This document shows positions 1-8,179 of a DNA stretch of 64,000 nt, piece by piece. The notes below the pieces were generated by a model. That model worked only from the letters and a program-made list of their open reading frames with translations, made no database searches and had not been told where the DNA came from. Within the stretch, counting starts at the first letter, position 1. Each line of letters opens with the position of its first letter. Origin of the DNA: Jannaschia formosa (GTDB lineage Bacteria > Pseudomonadota > Alphaproteobacteria > Rhodobacterales > Rhodobacteraceae); assembly GCF_003340555.1 (NCBI RefSeq), contig NZ_QPLJ01000006.1:124001-188000 (forward strand). The letters are read 5' to 3'. Position numbers and translations under genes: made by a program.

Positions 1-2016
1 TTCCGATGATTTGGGGTCGAGGAACTTGTTGGGCTGATTGGCCCCCTTGTCGATCGCCGCGCATCCGAACTCCGTGAACCGAAACGGCTTCGATCCGGGC
101 ACCCAGTCGGTCGGCTGCGCCGCCCTCTGGCCTCCGATCCGGTCGTGATGGGGATTGGACCACCATCCCTGCAGGTCCTTGTAGCGAAACACCCAGGGCT
201 CGCCATACGCGCCGTCCGTGATCGCCGAACGCGCCTGCGCGTCCCTCGCCGCCCGATCAGGATAGTACCAGTCGTAGCCCTCGCCCCCGATGACACCGGC
301 TCGAAGATAGGCCGGGGCAAGGATGCTTCCGAAGCCCGCGTCCACGTGCTCGGCCCCGTCGCGCCAATCGGACAGCGGCATGTAATTGTCGATCCCGACG
401 AAGTCGCAATCGGGATGCGCCCAGATCGGATCGAGATGGAAATGCACGTTTCCGGTGTCCTCGGGATGATACCCGAAATACTCCGACCAATCCGCCGCGT
501 AGCTCAGCTTCGCGTCGGGCAGCAGGCTGCGCACCTCCTCAAGCAGTTCGACCAGCTTCTCGACGGCCGGGAAGCTGTCTCCGTCCGCCCGGATCTGAGT
601 CAGCGCCCGCATCTCCGACCCGATGCAGAACGCCTCGACGCCGCCGGCAGCCGCGCAGAGCGCCGCGTAATGCAGGATGAATCGCGAATAGGTGAATTCT
701 GCGGGACCACCATAGGACACGGCCCCGTCGTCCAAGGTAAAGTCGGAGGCCCGGACCGTCCCGAAGAACGCGTCGACCTCGGCCCGGGCGGCCGTCGTCC
801 GGTCCGTCGTCCCGGGCCGCCCCGGAGCGATCGCGGTCGTGATCCGCCCCCGCCAGGGCAATGCAGGCTGTTCGGTGCCGCCCCAAGGGTCGGGCAGCCC
901 GTTACCGGCAAGCTGATCCATGAGGATGAACGGATAGAAGGTCACGTCCAGCCCGCGATCCGCCAATCCGCGGATCGCCTCCACGACGGCATCGTCTGCC
1001 GGCGTTCCGCCGTAAAGCGGACGCCCTTCCAGTTGCGGCACGGTCCCGGCCGCCAAGCGGTCCAGCCCACTGACCCGCCACGCCATCGGCGTGCCGTCGA
1101 TCTCGGCCTGCTCGGCACGGGGTCGCAAGCTGCAAGTCCCGCATCTGAGGTCGTCCCCGAACCAGGACACGACCAGCGACGCCGCGCCAACATTCGGAAG
1201 CTCCTCCACGAGGTCGCGCATGGAAACCTCGAAGTCCGAGACCTCCTGCACGGTGTTGACGTTGGCCGAGTCCCCGACCCCGTTCCCGTGATCGAAATGC
1301 ACCTGGCTCGACGCCAGTGCGTACTCCCCGGTGCCGGGCACGATGGCGACTCCCCGGATCAGGTCGCTCACCGCGGGTCCCAGCTCCGGCGCGTCGGCGT
1401 CGCGGACGACCTCGAACGAGAACTGCGGCACCCGGTTGCCGAAGCGGGCAAGCTCAAGATCCTCGATCACCACATAGGCCGTGCCGCGAAAGGCGGGCGC
1501 GTTGCCCTGCCCCTCGATCGCCTCGATCAGCGCGTCGGGCTGCTGGTCCTCGCCCCCGTGGTAGAGACGGAACGGCACGCTGTCGCGCGCAACCTCTTCG
1601 CCATCGGCCCAGATCCGTCCGATCCGGCGGATCTCTCCCTCGCAAAGCGCCAGTGCGAAGGACACCGAGTAGCTGAACGAGGTCGCCTTCGGCGCCTTTG
1701 GTGCCCCCTTTCCGCCCCCGCCCGTTGTCGAGCGGGTCTCCTTGAAGCGGCTCGCCCAGATGACCTGCCCGCCAATCCGCATCCGCCCGGTCACCCGGGG
1801 AATGACCGCGCCCTCCGCCGCGCCGGTCAGGCGGAAGCGGTCGATGCGCCCGTGCTCGACGGCGTCCGCCCCGCTCCCGAGGATGCGCTGGTCCAGCGCG
1901 CGGCCCAGCGTGGCGCCCGCCGCGCGACCGATCACGGCCGCGCTCAGCCCCAGGACCGCTCCGCCGAGGCTTCCGCCGATGGCGGCGCCCGCCGCTCCGA
2001 GAACGAGTGTAGCCAT
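1..2016 (-). CDS. GTA baseplate/host-specificity 'megatron' protein (ORFg15), N-terminal part
   Basis: Largest GTA tail protein, forming the baseplate hub and tip. The frame is open from the ATG at 2016 to the window edge, giving 672 residues of a protein that is usually around 1300 residues, so its C-terminal half lies outside. The first 40 residues are a Gly/Ala-rich hydrophobic stretch (ATLVLGAAGAAIGGSLGG) typical of this family. Near the window edge the reading frame gives FTEFGCAAIDKGANQPNKF, a hallmark of the GTA TIM-barrel-like domain. It starts 23 bases after the NlpC/P60 gene stop and is the last known gene of the GTA order. Identification rests on motif plus synteny. Truncation is only the window boundary; no frameshift was seen. 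Confidence 0.93.
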   Translation of the reverse strand, partial: MATLVLGAAGAAIGGSLGGAVLGLSAAVIGRAAGATLGRALDQRILGSGADAVEHGRIDRFRLTGAAEGAVIPRVTGRMRIGGQVIWASRFKETRSTTGGGGKGAPKAPKATSFSYSVSFALALCEGEIRRIGRIWADGEEVARDSVPFRLYHGGEDQQPDALIEAIEGQGNAPAFRGTAYVVIEDLELARFGNRVPQFSFEVVRDADAPELGPAVSDLIRGVAIVPGTGEYALASSQVHFDHGNGVGDSANVNTVQEVSDFEVSMRDLVEELPNVGAASLVVSWFGDDLRCGTCSLRPRAEQAEIDGTPMAWRVSGLDRLAAGTVPQLEGRPLYGGTPADDAVVEAIRGLADRGLDVTFYPFILMDQLAGNGLPDPWGGTEQPALPWRGRITTAIAPGRPGTTDRTTAARAEVDAFFGTVRASDFTLDDGAVSYGGPAEFTYSRFILHYAALCAAAGGVEAFCIGSEMRALTQIRADGDSFPAVEKLVELLEEVRSLLPDAKLSYAADWSEYFGYHPEDTGNVHFHLDPIWAHPDCDFVGIDNYMPLSDWRDGAEHVDAGFGSILAPAYLRAGVIGGEGYDWYYPDRAARDAQARSAITDGAYGEPWVFRYKDLQGWWSNPHHDRIGGQRAAQPTDWVPGSKPFRFTEFGCAAIDKGANQPNKFLDPKSSE

Positions 2017-2039
2017 GTCTTGGTCCTTCCTGTCCGCGC

Positions 2040-2468
2040 TCAGGCGGGAAAATCGAAGCGTGCCGCGATCCGGCGCGCCCAGGGGCGGGACAGCGGGCTT
2101 TCGACCACGCCCTGCCCGCTATAGGCATGGATGAAGCTCGGCGCCGCGCCCGCCTCGCCGACGATGCCCAAGTGCTTCGCCACGCTCCCGTCGCGCAGCC
2201 GGAACAACAGGCACTCGCCGGGCTGGAACGCCCGCCCCCGCGCCACCGGGACCATGTGCCGTCCCGCCGCCTGCCAGAGCACCTCGTCGCCCTGCGGCTC
2301 TGCCCAATCGGCGGAGTATCGCGGCACCACCTCCGGCTCGACGCCATGGACGGCCCGCCAGACGCCCCGGATCAGCCCCAGGCAATCCGTCCCCGCCCCG
2401 CGTACCGAGGCCTGATGGACGTAAGGCGTCCCGATCCAGCGCCGTGCCTCCGTGACGATGCGGCTCAT
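2040..2468 (-). CDS. GTA NlpC/P60-family peptidase (ORFg14)
   Basis: 142-residue cell-wall peptidase of the NlpC/P60 fold, thought to help the GTA tail tip breach recipient peptidoglycan. The catalytic Cys is in GAGTDCLGLIRG near residue 30; the His follows in VAKHLGIVG near residue 100, and HAYSGQGVVESPL is the usual C-terminal element. I chose the ATG at 2468 because it overlaps the stop of the DUF2163 gene as ATGA; a longer in-frame extension would bury that coupling. It lies between ORFg13 and ORFg15, as in RcGTA. Confidence 0.92.
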   Translation of the reverse strand: MSRIVTEARRWIGTPYVHQASVRGAGTDCLGLIRGVWRAVHGVEPEVVPRYSADWAEPQGDEVLWQAAGRHMVPVARGRAFQPGECLLFRLRDGSVAKHLGIVGEAGAAPSFIHAYSGQGVVESPLSRPWARRIAARFDFPA

Positions 2469-3337
2469 AACCGGCCTCCGTCGTTCCTCCTGCCGGAGCT
2501 CGGGTAGGCCATCAGCCAGTCGTCGCCCGGGATGTTCGGGAAGCCCCGGAAGTTGAGGAAGTTCGCGAACCGCTCGCGGCAGGTTTCCGCGCGCTTGTCG
2601 CATCCGGCCTCGATCCGCACTCGGTCCCCTGCCCGGAGCTCAGCACCGAGAGAGGCCCACAGCTCGACCCGCCGCCCGCCCGTGACGCGCTCGTCCGACT
2701 TGACCTGCTCGACGAGCCCCGCCGCCAGCCCGTCCAGGACCGTCAGACGCCCGCGCAGGAACCAGCCGTCGGAAAATCCTTCCAGCGCCGGCAAGCTCAG
2801 CACCCGCCCCGCTTCGACCGCTGTCAACTCGACCTCCACATGAAACGCGGGATCGCCCAGATCAACACCGCAGCGCCCGTCTCCCAGCACTGCGTCGCAG
2901 CGCGGCTGGTAGAGCCGTCCCCGCACGCGATTGAGCGCCTCGGACAGGCTGCGCAACTCCGCCGTGAAAGCGCCGTCCGCCATCGTCAGCTCGCCCAGCG
3001 TCCCGCGGAACACGATCTCGAAGGCCGAGGGCAGCCGCCAGTCGACCAGATAGGCGACGACCGTCGCCCCGTCCCAACGCCCGGCCCGCATGTCCGCCTC
3101 GGTCAGCCCGTCGTGGCTCAGCGCGCCGACCGCCTCGGTGTTGTCCACCGACAGGCCGGTCGCACCCTCCAGGGCGCCCGCGGACATGCCCGAAGCGGCG
3201 GCGCAGACCGTGCCATCGACGGTCAGCAGAACGTCGTGGTCGGTGAAGCCGAAGACCTGGCCATCGGTCCGCGTCAGCACCCAGGCGCGGCAAATCGTGC
3301 TCGTCCCGCCCTCGAAGCGGCTCAGCAACGCGCTCAT
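2465..3337 (-). CDS. GTA DUF2163 protein (ORFg13), tail hub/iron-sulfur baseplate protein
   Basis: 290 residues with the DUF2163 N-terminal region (FTDHDVLLTVDGTVCAAA motif near residue 30) and the phage BR0599-like C-terminal region. Four cysteines in the C-terminal part (YQPRCDAVLGDGRCGVDL; EAGCDKRAETCRERF) match the cysteine set that in the RcGTA structure holds an iron-sulfur cluster in the tail hub; cluster binding here is inferred. It overlaps both neighbours by four bases (ATGA at 3334-3337 and 2465-2468), so translation is coupled. The C-terminal FLNFRGFPNIPGDDW signature is typical of the family. Confidence 0.92.
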   Translation of the reverse strand: MSALLSRFEGGTSTICRAWVLTRTDGQVFGFTDHDVLLTVDGTVCAAASGMSAGALEGATGLSVDNTEAVGALSHDGLTEADMRAGRWDGATVVAYLVDWRLPSAFEIVFRGTLGELTMADGAFTAELRSLSEALNRVRGRLYQPRCDAVLGDGRCGVDLGDPAFHVEVELTAVEAGRVLSLPALEGFSDGWFLRGRLTVLDGLAAGLVEQVKSDERVTGGRRVELWASLGAELRAGDRVRIEAGCDKRAETCRERFANFLNFRGFPNIPGDDWLMAYPSSGRRNDGGRL

Positions 3338-3966
3338 GTCCGCAGCTCCACGACCGGGACGTCGGGCACCTCGCCCGCCTGGAAGCTCGCCGCCGAGATC
3401 CGGATTGCGTCCGCGTCGAAGCGCACCGGCACATCGAATGTGAACCCCGCCGTCACCGCCACGCCGATCCCCGGCGCCTCGTCCAGCGTCACCGTCCCGG
3501 TCGCGACGTCGACGGAGAACCCCGCGCCCTCGACCAGTTCACTGCCGCCGACACCGACGCGGACGCTGCCCCCGACCGGCTTGGAGATCGGGCGGACATA
3601 GCTCTCGCCCCCCGAAGTGTAGGTCTTGCTCAGGCCGAACGCGACCGTCACCCCGTCGCCCGTCCCGATCAGCTGGTCCTCGAACCCGGGCTGCGCCGAA
3701 GGCGCACAGGACAGGTGGTCCGTCCAGTCCTTCCATCGGAAGCCGTAAAGCCGGCCCCGCCGCGCCTCGAAGAAGGCGATCAGCTCCGCCAGGTCGTCGA
3801 GGGAGCGCATGCCGATCCCCGCGTCGTAGCGCCGGCGCGAATGTGCCCAGGGCGTGTTGCGCTCCTCGTGGCCGTTCGCCAGCGTCACGATCTCGGTCAG
3901 CCGCTCCGGTCCGCCGACGCTGCCGAAGGACAGCTGCGTCGGAAATCGTATCTCGTGAAAGGCCAT
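3334..3966 (-). CDS. GTA DUF2460 distal tail protein (ORFg12)
   Basis: 210 residues, the usual DUF2460 length. The start MAFHEIRFPTQLSFGSVGG is the family signature, followed by RNTPWAHSRRRYDAG and FRWKDWTDHLS. In the RcGTA tail this protein forms the ring joining the tail tube to the hub. The ATG at 3966 is preferred over an upstream in-frame ATG at 4059 because the protein then begins at the conserved motif. Ten bases separate it from the tape measure stop; the downstream gene overlaps by ATGA. Confidence 0.92.
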   Translation of the reverse strand: MAFHEIRFPTQLSFGSVGGPERLTEIVTLANGHEERNTPWAHSRRRYDAGIGMRSLDDLAELIAFFEARRGRLYGFRWKDWTDHLSCAPSAQPGFEDQLIGTGDGVTVAFGLSKTYTSGGESYVRPISKPVGGSVRVGVGGSELVEGAGFSVDVATGTVTLDEAPGIGVAVTAGFTFDVPVRFDADAIRISAASFQAGEVPDVPVVELRT

Positions 3967-3976
3967 GCTCGTCTCC

Positions 3977-4621
3977 TCAGCGATTGCGCGCGCCGCGGGC
4001 CAGCGCCCGCGACATCTCGGCGGCGACCTGGCTGCGTGACCGGCGGAAACCCGCGACATCCGGCGTCGAGATGTTCATGTTCACGGTGACGCGTCCGCCC
4101 CCGCCCGACATCTCGACCCCCAGCCGCCCGTCGGCGCCGCGCTTCAGAGGCATGATCGCCTCCGGCCCGGCCTCGCCCATCAGCCCCAGACCGCCGCGCA
4201 TCGGGAAGGTCGTCGGCCCCGAGACGACGCCCCCCGACGCGAAGGGCATGACCCGCCCCTGCGCGAAAGAGCCGCCGGCCTCGAATGGCAGGATCCGGCT
4301 TGCGCCATGGGCCAGCGCGCCGCCCAGCGCGTTCTGGACTGGCTTCATGGCGGCGTTGTAGGTCGCGTGGACCATCGAACGGGCCAGGCCGCTCAGCGCG
4401 TCCGACAGCTTCAGGCCGTCGAAGACGACCCCGTCGAAGGCCCGCTTCAGGCTGCCGCCGAAGCTGCGCGACAGGCCCCTCACCTCGCGCTGGGTGAACA
4501 GCATCTGCCGCTCCAGCGACCCCAACTCCTTTGTGAAGCGCGAGATGACGAGATGCCCGCCCCCCAGCTTTTCCTCCAGGGCGTCCAGCTCGTCGCCGAA
4601 CCTACCCGCGTCCTGATCCAT
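3977..4621 (-). CDS. GTA tail tape measure protein (ORFg11)
   Basis: 214 residues. RcGTA has a very short tail tape measure protein of about this size, matching its short tail. Features seen: an N-terminal charged helix, an alanine-rich central helix, then a Gly-rich segment with PFASGGVVSGPTTFPMRG, the region shared by lambda-type tape measure proteins. The adjacent GTG (4624) and ATG (4621) both overlap the upstream TGA; ATG is given. Regulated as part of the GTA operon. Confidence 0.9.
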   Translation of the reverse strand: MDQDAGRFGDELDALEEKLGGGHLVISRFTKELGSLERQMLFTQREVRGLSRSFGGSLKRAFDGVVFDGLKLSDALSGLARSMVHATYNAAMKPVQNALGGALAHGASRILPFEAGGSFAQGRVMPFASGGVVSGPTTFPMRGGLGLMGEAGPEAIMPLKRGADGRLGVEMSGGGGRVTVNMNISTPDVAGFRRSRSQVAAEMSRALARGARNR

Positions 4622-4815
4622 CACATCTCTCCTCCGTCAGGAAACCGCGCTGCCAAGGCGTCCAGCCCGGCGCGGTCCATCGGCATCCGCCCGTCGCCCT
4701 CGCCCAGCAGGAAGGCCAGTTCCGCCGGTGTCAGCGCCCAGAAAGCGGCGGGGCTCAGTCCCAGCCCGCGCATCCCGGCGCGCATCAGCACCGGCCAGTC
4801 GAAGCCCGCGCTCAT
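4621..4815 (-). CDS. GTA small conserved protein (ORFg10.1, rcc01693-like)
   Basis: 64-residue protein starting MSAGFDWPVLMRAGMRGLGL, with LSPAAFWALTPAELAFLLG in the middle. This matches the small phage-conserved protein encoded between the tail chaperone-like gene and the tape measure gene in GTA clusters. Such proteins are probably made with ORFg10 as tail assembly chaperones, by analogy with the lambda gpG/gpT pair; that role is inferred. It overlaps ORFg10 by four bases and touches the tape measure start. Confidence 0.88.
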   Translation of the reverse strand: MSAGFDWPVLMRAGMRGLGLSPAAFWALTPAELAFLLGEGDGRMPMDRAGLDALAARFPDGGEM

Positions 4816-5138
4816 CCGCCGGGCAGCGCGAAGGCGCGTCCCAGCAGCAGCGCGGCGACCCGGGTGCACTCCAGCGGGCCGCCCTCGATCTCGGCGTCCA
4901 GTAGATTGCGCGCCGTGCCCTGCCACCCGCCGCCGCGCAGCCCTGCCACCAACAGGGCCGCCACGTCGCGCGCCGCGAACTCGCCGGTCTCGAACCGCTC
5001 GACAAGGAAGACGAGGCTGTCCGCCTCCATCGCCGCCTCCAGCTCGGCCAGCGCGCCGAGCGTCAGCTTCAGCACCCGCCGCTCTCCGTCGAGCACCAGC
5101 GCGACCTCCCCCGCCCAGGGATTCCCGTCGCCCGTCAA
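4812..5138 (-). CDS. GTA family protein ORFg10 (tail assembly chaperone-like)
   Basis: 108 residues beginning at a TTG that overlaps the major tail protein stop as TTGA. The sequence GEVALVLDGERRVLKLTLGALAELE is typical of the GTA_gp10 family (shown here in part: LTLGALAELEAAMEADSL). The family is thought to act as a tail chaperone because of its place between the major tail protein and the tape measure. No ATG is available that keeps the conserved N terminus, which supports the TTG start. Confidence 0.88.
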   Translation of the reverse strand: MTGDGNPWAGEVALVLDGERRVLKLTLGALAELEAAMEADSLVFLVERFETGEFAARDVAALLVAGLRGGGWQGTARNLLDAEIEGGPLECTRVAALLLGRAFALPGG

Positions 5139-5545
5139 AGCGCGGCGAAGCTCAGCGCGCCGGCCGAGGCCAGGGCGATCTCGTAGGTGGCCTCACCGTC
5201 ATGGCTGCCCGCATATTCGAGCGAAGTGATCTGGAACGTCCCCTCGACGGTCCCGAAATCGGGGATGATGACCCGGAAGACCGGCATCGCGCCGTCGAAG
5301 AACAATGTCCGCGCCCGCGCGTCCGAGGCCGCGTCGCGAAACACGCCCGACCCCTGGATCGCCGCCGTCTTCACGCCGCCGCCGAGCAACTCGCGCCAGC
5401 CGCCCGCGCTCTCCAGCGAGGTCACGTCGATCGCGCCTGAATTGAAGGTCAGCCGCGTCGCGCGCAGCCCCGCCATCGTGGCGAAGTCGCCCGTGCCGTC
5501 CAGATCTACCTTCAGCAGAAGGTCCTTGCCGCTCTGTACACCCAT
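5135..5545 (-). CDS. GTA phage major tail protein (ORFg9)
   Basis: 136-residue tail tube subunit of the TP901-1-like major tail family. Starts MGVQSGKDLLLKVD and contains FRVIIPDFGTVEGTFQITSL, which is strongly conserved among GTA tail proteins. The ATG at 5545 follows a good ribosome site (GAGGAGTGGGACG) in the minus strand. It lies 11 bases after the DUF3168 gene. Expected to be one of the most abundant GTA proteins. Confidence 0.93.
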   Translation of the reverse strand: MGVQSGKDLLLKVDLDGTGDFATMAGLRATRLTFNSGAIDVTSLESAGGWRELLGGGVKTAAIQGSGVFRDAASDARARTLFFDGAMPVFRVIIPDFGTVEGTFQITSLEYAGSHDGEATYEIALASAGALSFAAL

Positions 5546-5556
5546 CGTCCCACTCC

Positions 5557-5970
5557 TCAGGAATTGTCTTCGTCCAGCCGCGCGCGGAACCACAGGTCGA
5601 TCCGCCGCGTGTTCTCGCCCTCGTCGCGGCGCGCCCGCGCCTTCAGGAATCGCAGCGAAACGAGCCGCCCGCGCGTCAGCACCAGCTCCGCCGACAGCAG
5701 CGCGTCCGAGACCAGCACCGCCGCCGCCTTCGCCGCCGAATATCCCTCGCGCTTGGTGACGACGCTGACCCGCAGATCGTGGCGCGCGCCCCGGCCCGAG
5801 ATGTCGTCGCGCCCGGCCACGTCCTCGGGTCCCAGCGCCACGAACAGGTCGGGCGCCCGCTGCGGCACGGCGTCGTAGACGGCGCCTCCCAGCATCGCGC
5901 CAAGCGCCGGATCGGCGGCGAGCGCGGTGTAGACCGCGGTCTGCAGGCTCGCGCCCATCGCGTAACTCAT
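5557..5970 (-). CDS. GTA DUF3168 tail terminator-like protein (ORFg8)
   Basis: 137 residues of the DUF3168 family, related to lambda gpU-type tail terminators. Starts MSYAMGASLQTAVYTALAAD; DLRVSVVTKREGYSAAK and SLRFLKARARRDEGENTRRI are the conserved core and C-terminal strand. It overlaps the ORFg7 stop as ATGA (5967-5970), which sets the start. In the RcGTA particle this protein caps the tail tube and meets the head-tail connector. Confidence 0.92.
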   Translation of the reverse strand: MSYAMGASLQTAVYTALAADPALGAMLGGAVYDAVPQRAPDLFVALGPEDVAGRDDISGRGARHDLRVSVVTKREGYSAAKAAAVLVSDALLSAELVLTRGRLVSLRFLKARARRDEGENTRRIDLWFRARLDEDNS

Positions 5971-6302
5971 TGCGTGACCTCCTCGGCGGCAAGGATGGTC
6001 ATGAATCGCCCTCCCGCATCGCTCTCCTGGACGGCGTCGACGATGTAGCGCCGCAGCCCGTCGGTCAGCCTGTGACCCGGCCAGGGCCGGGCCACGTGGT
6101 CCTGCGGCACCGCATGGGTCAGGATCCGCACGCCCAGCCGGGGCGTGCGTCCGAACTCCGTCGCCTTGAGGTCGCCCGAGCGCATGCGGACCTCGCACCA
6201 ATGCGCACCCCGCGCCTCCCAGCTCTGGACCCAGCCGCCGGCCCCGTCCTCGACGCGGAGGGGAACCTCGTGGACCAGTCGGCGCGGCAGATGCCGGGCC
6301 AT
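5967..6302 (-). CDS. GTA head-tail adaptor / head closure protein (ORFg7)
   Basis: 111 residues of the phage head-tail joining family (HK97 gp7/SPP1 gp16 type). Conserved features seen are the antiparallel strand pattern with GGWVQSWEARGAHWCEV and RYIVDAVQESDAGGRFM. Its ATG starts on the last base of the ORFg6 stop (TAATG), indicating coupling. It closes the portal after DNA packaging in related particles. Confidence 0.91.
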   Translation of the reverse strand: MARHLPRRLVHEVPLRVEDGAGGWVQSWEARGAHWCEVRMRSGDLKATEFGRTPRLGVRILTHAVPQDHVARPWPGHRLTDGLRRYIVDAVQESDAGGRFMTILAAEEVTQ

Positions 6303-6850
6303 TAGACCCGCGCTCCGATGCGCAGCGTCCGCCAGGGAGAGATCAGCCGCTCGATGGCGCTCGGGGCGGGCTCGCCCAGGTCAAGCGCCTCCGCCCAGCC
6401 CAGCACGGCCTGCGCCAGCTCCGGCGGGACCGAGTCCCAGCTGCCGAACCCCGCCCGCAGCACGACGCGCAGCCGTGCCGCGGCGGTCGGCGCCTGCGGC
6501 AGCTCCAGCACCGGGCCAAACGTGTCCTCCTGGCTCAGCACCGCGCCTGCCAGCACCGTCGTCACGCTGCCGAGCTCCTGCTCGACCGAGATCAGCGACG
6601 CCGCCGGCCCGACGGGGACAGCCATGCGCGCCGCCCCGCCCGGCCCCGTCAGCACCACCTCGCGCGCGATCAGAAGCAGGCCCAGCCGCTTCTCGATCAC
6701 GCCGATCGCGGCGCGCAGCCGCAGCCGTAGCCGATCTTCCTGACCCGGCACGATGCCGTAGCCTTCGGCCAGCCGCATATGGGTGGCCAGTTGCGCCACC
6801 GGCAGCGCGACATCCGCCAACGCCTCGGTTTCCAGAACCATCAAGACCAT
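6302..6850 (-). CDS. GTA head-tail connector protein (ORFg6)
   Basis: 182 residues of the phiE125 gp8/HK97 gp6-like connector family; ALADVALPVAQLATHMRL near the start and PPELAQAVLGWAEAL near the end fit the family. Two in-frame ATGs (6850 and 6841) are possible; the first is given. It is the first gene after the unusual 150-base gap behind the capsid gene, the only sizeable gap inside the GTA cluster, and so may be transcribed or translated at a lower level than the capsid gene. Confidence 0.88.
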   Translation of the reverse strand: MVLMVLETEALADVALPVAQLATHMRLAEGYGIVPGQEDRLRLRLRAAIGVIEKRLGLLLIAREVVLTGPGGAARMAVPVGPAASLISVEQELGSVTTVLAGAVLSQEDTFGPVLELPQAPTAAARLRVVLRAGFGSWDSVPPELAQAVLGWAEALDLGEPAPSAIERLISPWRTLRIGARV

Positions 6851-7000
6851 CCGGCCCTCCCGGGATTTCGTGGGATCACATGTGACGAGGCCGACAGGCC
6901 GAGCGTGCGGACCAAAGCCGAAGGCCGCCGACCTCGCCGCCCGCCGCCGGTTGGTCCGGCGGCGGGGTCGGTCACGGGCGCCGCGGCGCCCGCTATTCCG
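6851..7000 (-). promoter_or_regulatory. Intergenic region with competing strong hairpins behind the GTA capsid gene
   Basis: The only long gap in the GTA operon. Three inverted repeats are seen: a perfect 18-base palindrome at 6975-6992 (arms CGGGCGCC/GGCGCCCG) right after the capsid stop; a perfect 10-bp stem at 6941-6950 with 6956-6965 and a 5-base loop; and an 8-bp pairing of 6908-6915 (CGGACCAA) with 6951-6958 (TTGGTCCG) that cannot form together with the second stem. No T-run follows, so a simple intrinsic terminator is unlikely. mRNA stabilisation, partial termination or an attenuator-like switch lowering distal gene output are all possible. Confidence 0.6.
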
Positions 7001-8146
7001 TCACGAGATCGCGCATTTCAGCAGCTTGATCGCCGAGAAGTCGGTGACGTCCCCGCCCACGCGCTTGGTGGCGTAGAACAGGACATGCGGCTTGGCCGAG
7101 AACGGGTCGCGCAGCACGCGCAGGTCCGGCCGCTCGGCGATGGTGTAGCCCGCACCGAAATCACCGAAGGCGATGCAGTGGGTGCCGGTGCCGACATCGG
7201 GCATGTCCTCGGCGATCAGCACCGGATAGCCCATCAGCTGCGCCGGCTGACCCGACTGCAGGCTGTCGGTCCAAAGAAACCGCCCGTCCGCGTCCTTCAT
7301 CTTGCGCACCGCACCCGCCGTCTTGGAGTTCATGACGAAGGTCGCATTGGCGCGGTATTTGGCGCCCAGCGCATAGACCAGGTCGACGATGGCATCCGCC
7401 GGCGCGTCCGAGTCGAAATCCGCCGCCGCGCCGGTGGCGACATAGCCGATCTCGCCCCAGCTCCAGCTCGCATCCGGAACGGCGGTATAGGTCAGGAAGC
7501 CCGTCGGCTTGTCGATCCCGTCGCCCGAGACGAAGGCCGCCGCCTCGGCGCTGGCGAACTTGTCGGCGATGCGCCCGGCCAGCCAGCCCTCAATGTCGAA
7601 GGCCACGTCGTCGAGCAGGCGCTGCGACGCCTTGGGCATCGCCGACAGCTCGTGCAGCGGGATCGAGATGCGGTCGAAGACTGGGGTGTCGGTCTCGGTC
7701 GCGGGCGCGGTCTCGGTGGCCCAGCCGCTGCCCAGCTCGGTATGGTCGACCAGCACGTCGTAGGAGCTCGCCTCGACGTTCACGACGTTGGCGACCGCCC
7801 GGATCGACGACGCGCCATTGAGGACCGAGGCGACGGTCTGCGCGGTCTGCGGGTCGATCAGATATCCACCCTCGGCCGAGACGGCGGTGTTCATCGCCTT
7901 GCCTTCCAGCGCCAGCGCGCGCAGCCCGTCGTCGTCGCCGGATCGGAGGTAGAGGTCCAGCGCCTTCTGGTGCGGGGCCTCGGCCGACCGGGCGGTTTCC
8001 AGTTGCGGGCGGTGGGATTTGTAGGACATGGTCAGGCGCTCTTCCTGTTGCTGCATCTTCTGGGTAATCTCTTTGCGGAAGCCTTTGAGATCGCTGACCA
8101 GTCCGGTCAGCGCCTCGGCGACTTCGCCGACGCCGTCATGGCTCAT
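7001..8146 (-). CDS. GTA major capsid protein, HK97 fold (ORFg5)
   Basis: 381-residue major head protein. The N-terminal ~90 residues are charged and predicted coiled coil (LTGLVSDLKGFRKEITQKMQ), the scaffold-like delta domain removed by the prohead protease. The mature part starts around LALEGKAMNTAVSAEGGYL and carries the HK97 core with GWATETAPATETDTP and FGDFGAGYTIAERPDLRVL. The ATG at 8146 follows a GGAGAGACC ribosome site. It lies 33 bases after the protease gene and is followed by strong hairpins. Confidence 0.95.
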   Translation of the reverse strand: MSHDGVGEVAEALTGLVSDLKGFRKEITQKMQQQEERLTMSYKSHRPQLETARSAEAPHQKALDLYLRSGDDDGLRALALEGKAMNTAVSAEGGYLIDPQTAQTVASVLNGASSIRAVANVVNVEASSYDVLVDHTELGSGWATETAPATETDTPVFDRISIPLHELSAMPKASQRLLDDVAFDIEGWLAGRIADKFASAEAAAFVSGDGIDKPTGFLTYTAVPDASWSWGEIGYVATGAAADFDSDAPADAIVDLVYALGAKYRANATFVMNSKTAGAVRKMKDADGRFLWTDSLQSGQPAQLMGYPVLIAEDMPDVGTGTHCIAFGDFGAGYTIAERPDLRVLRDPFSAKPHVLFYATKRVGGDVTDFSAIKLLKCAIS

Positions 8147-8179
8147 TGGGGTCTCTCCTCTGGAAAGGGTTGGGCGGCG

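Noticed and set aside
145-2124. 659-residue plus-strand open frame
   Set aside because: Antisense of the GTA megatron gene; no family motifs and no ribosome site. Typical GC-rich shadow.
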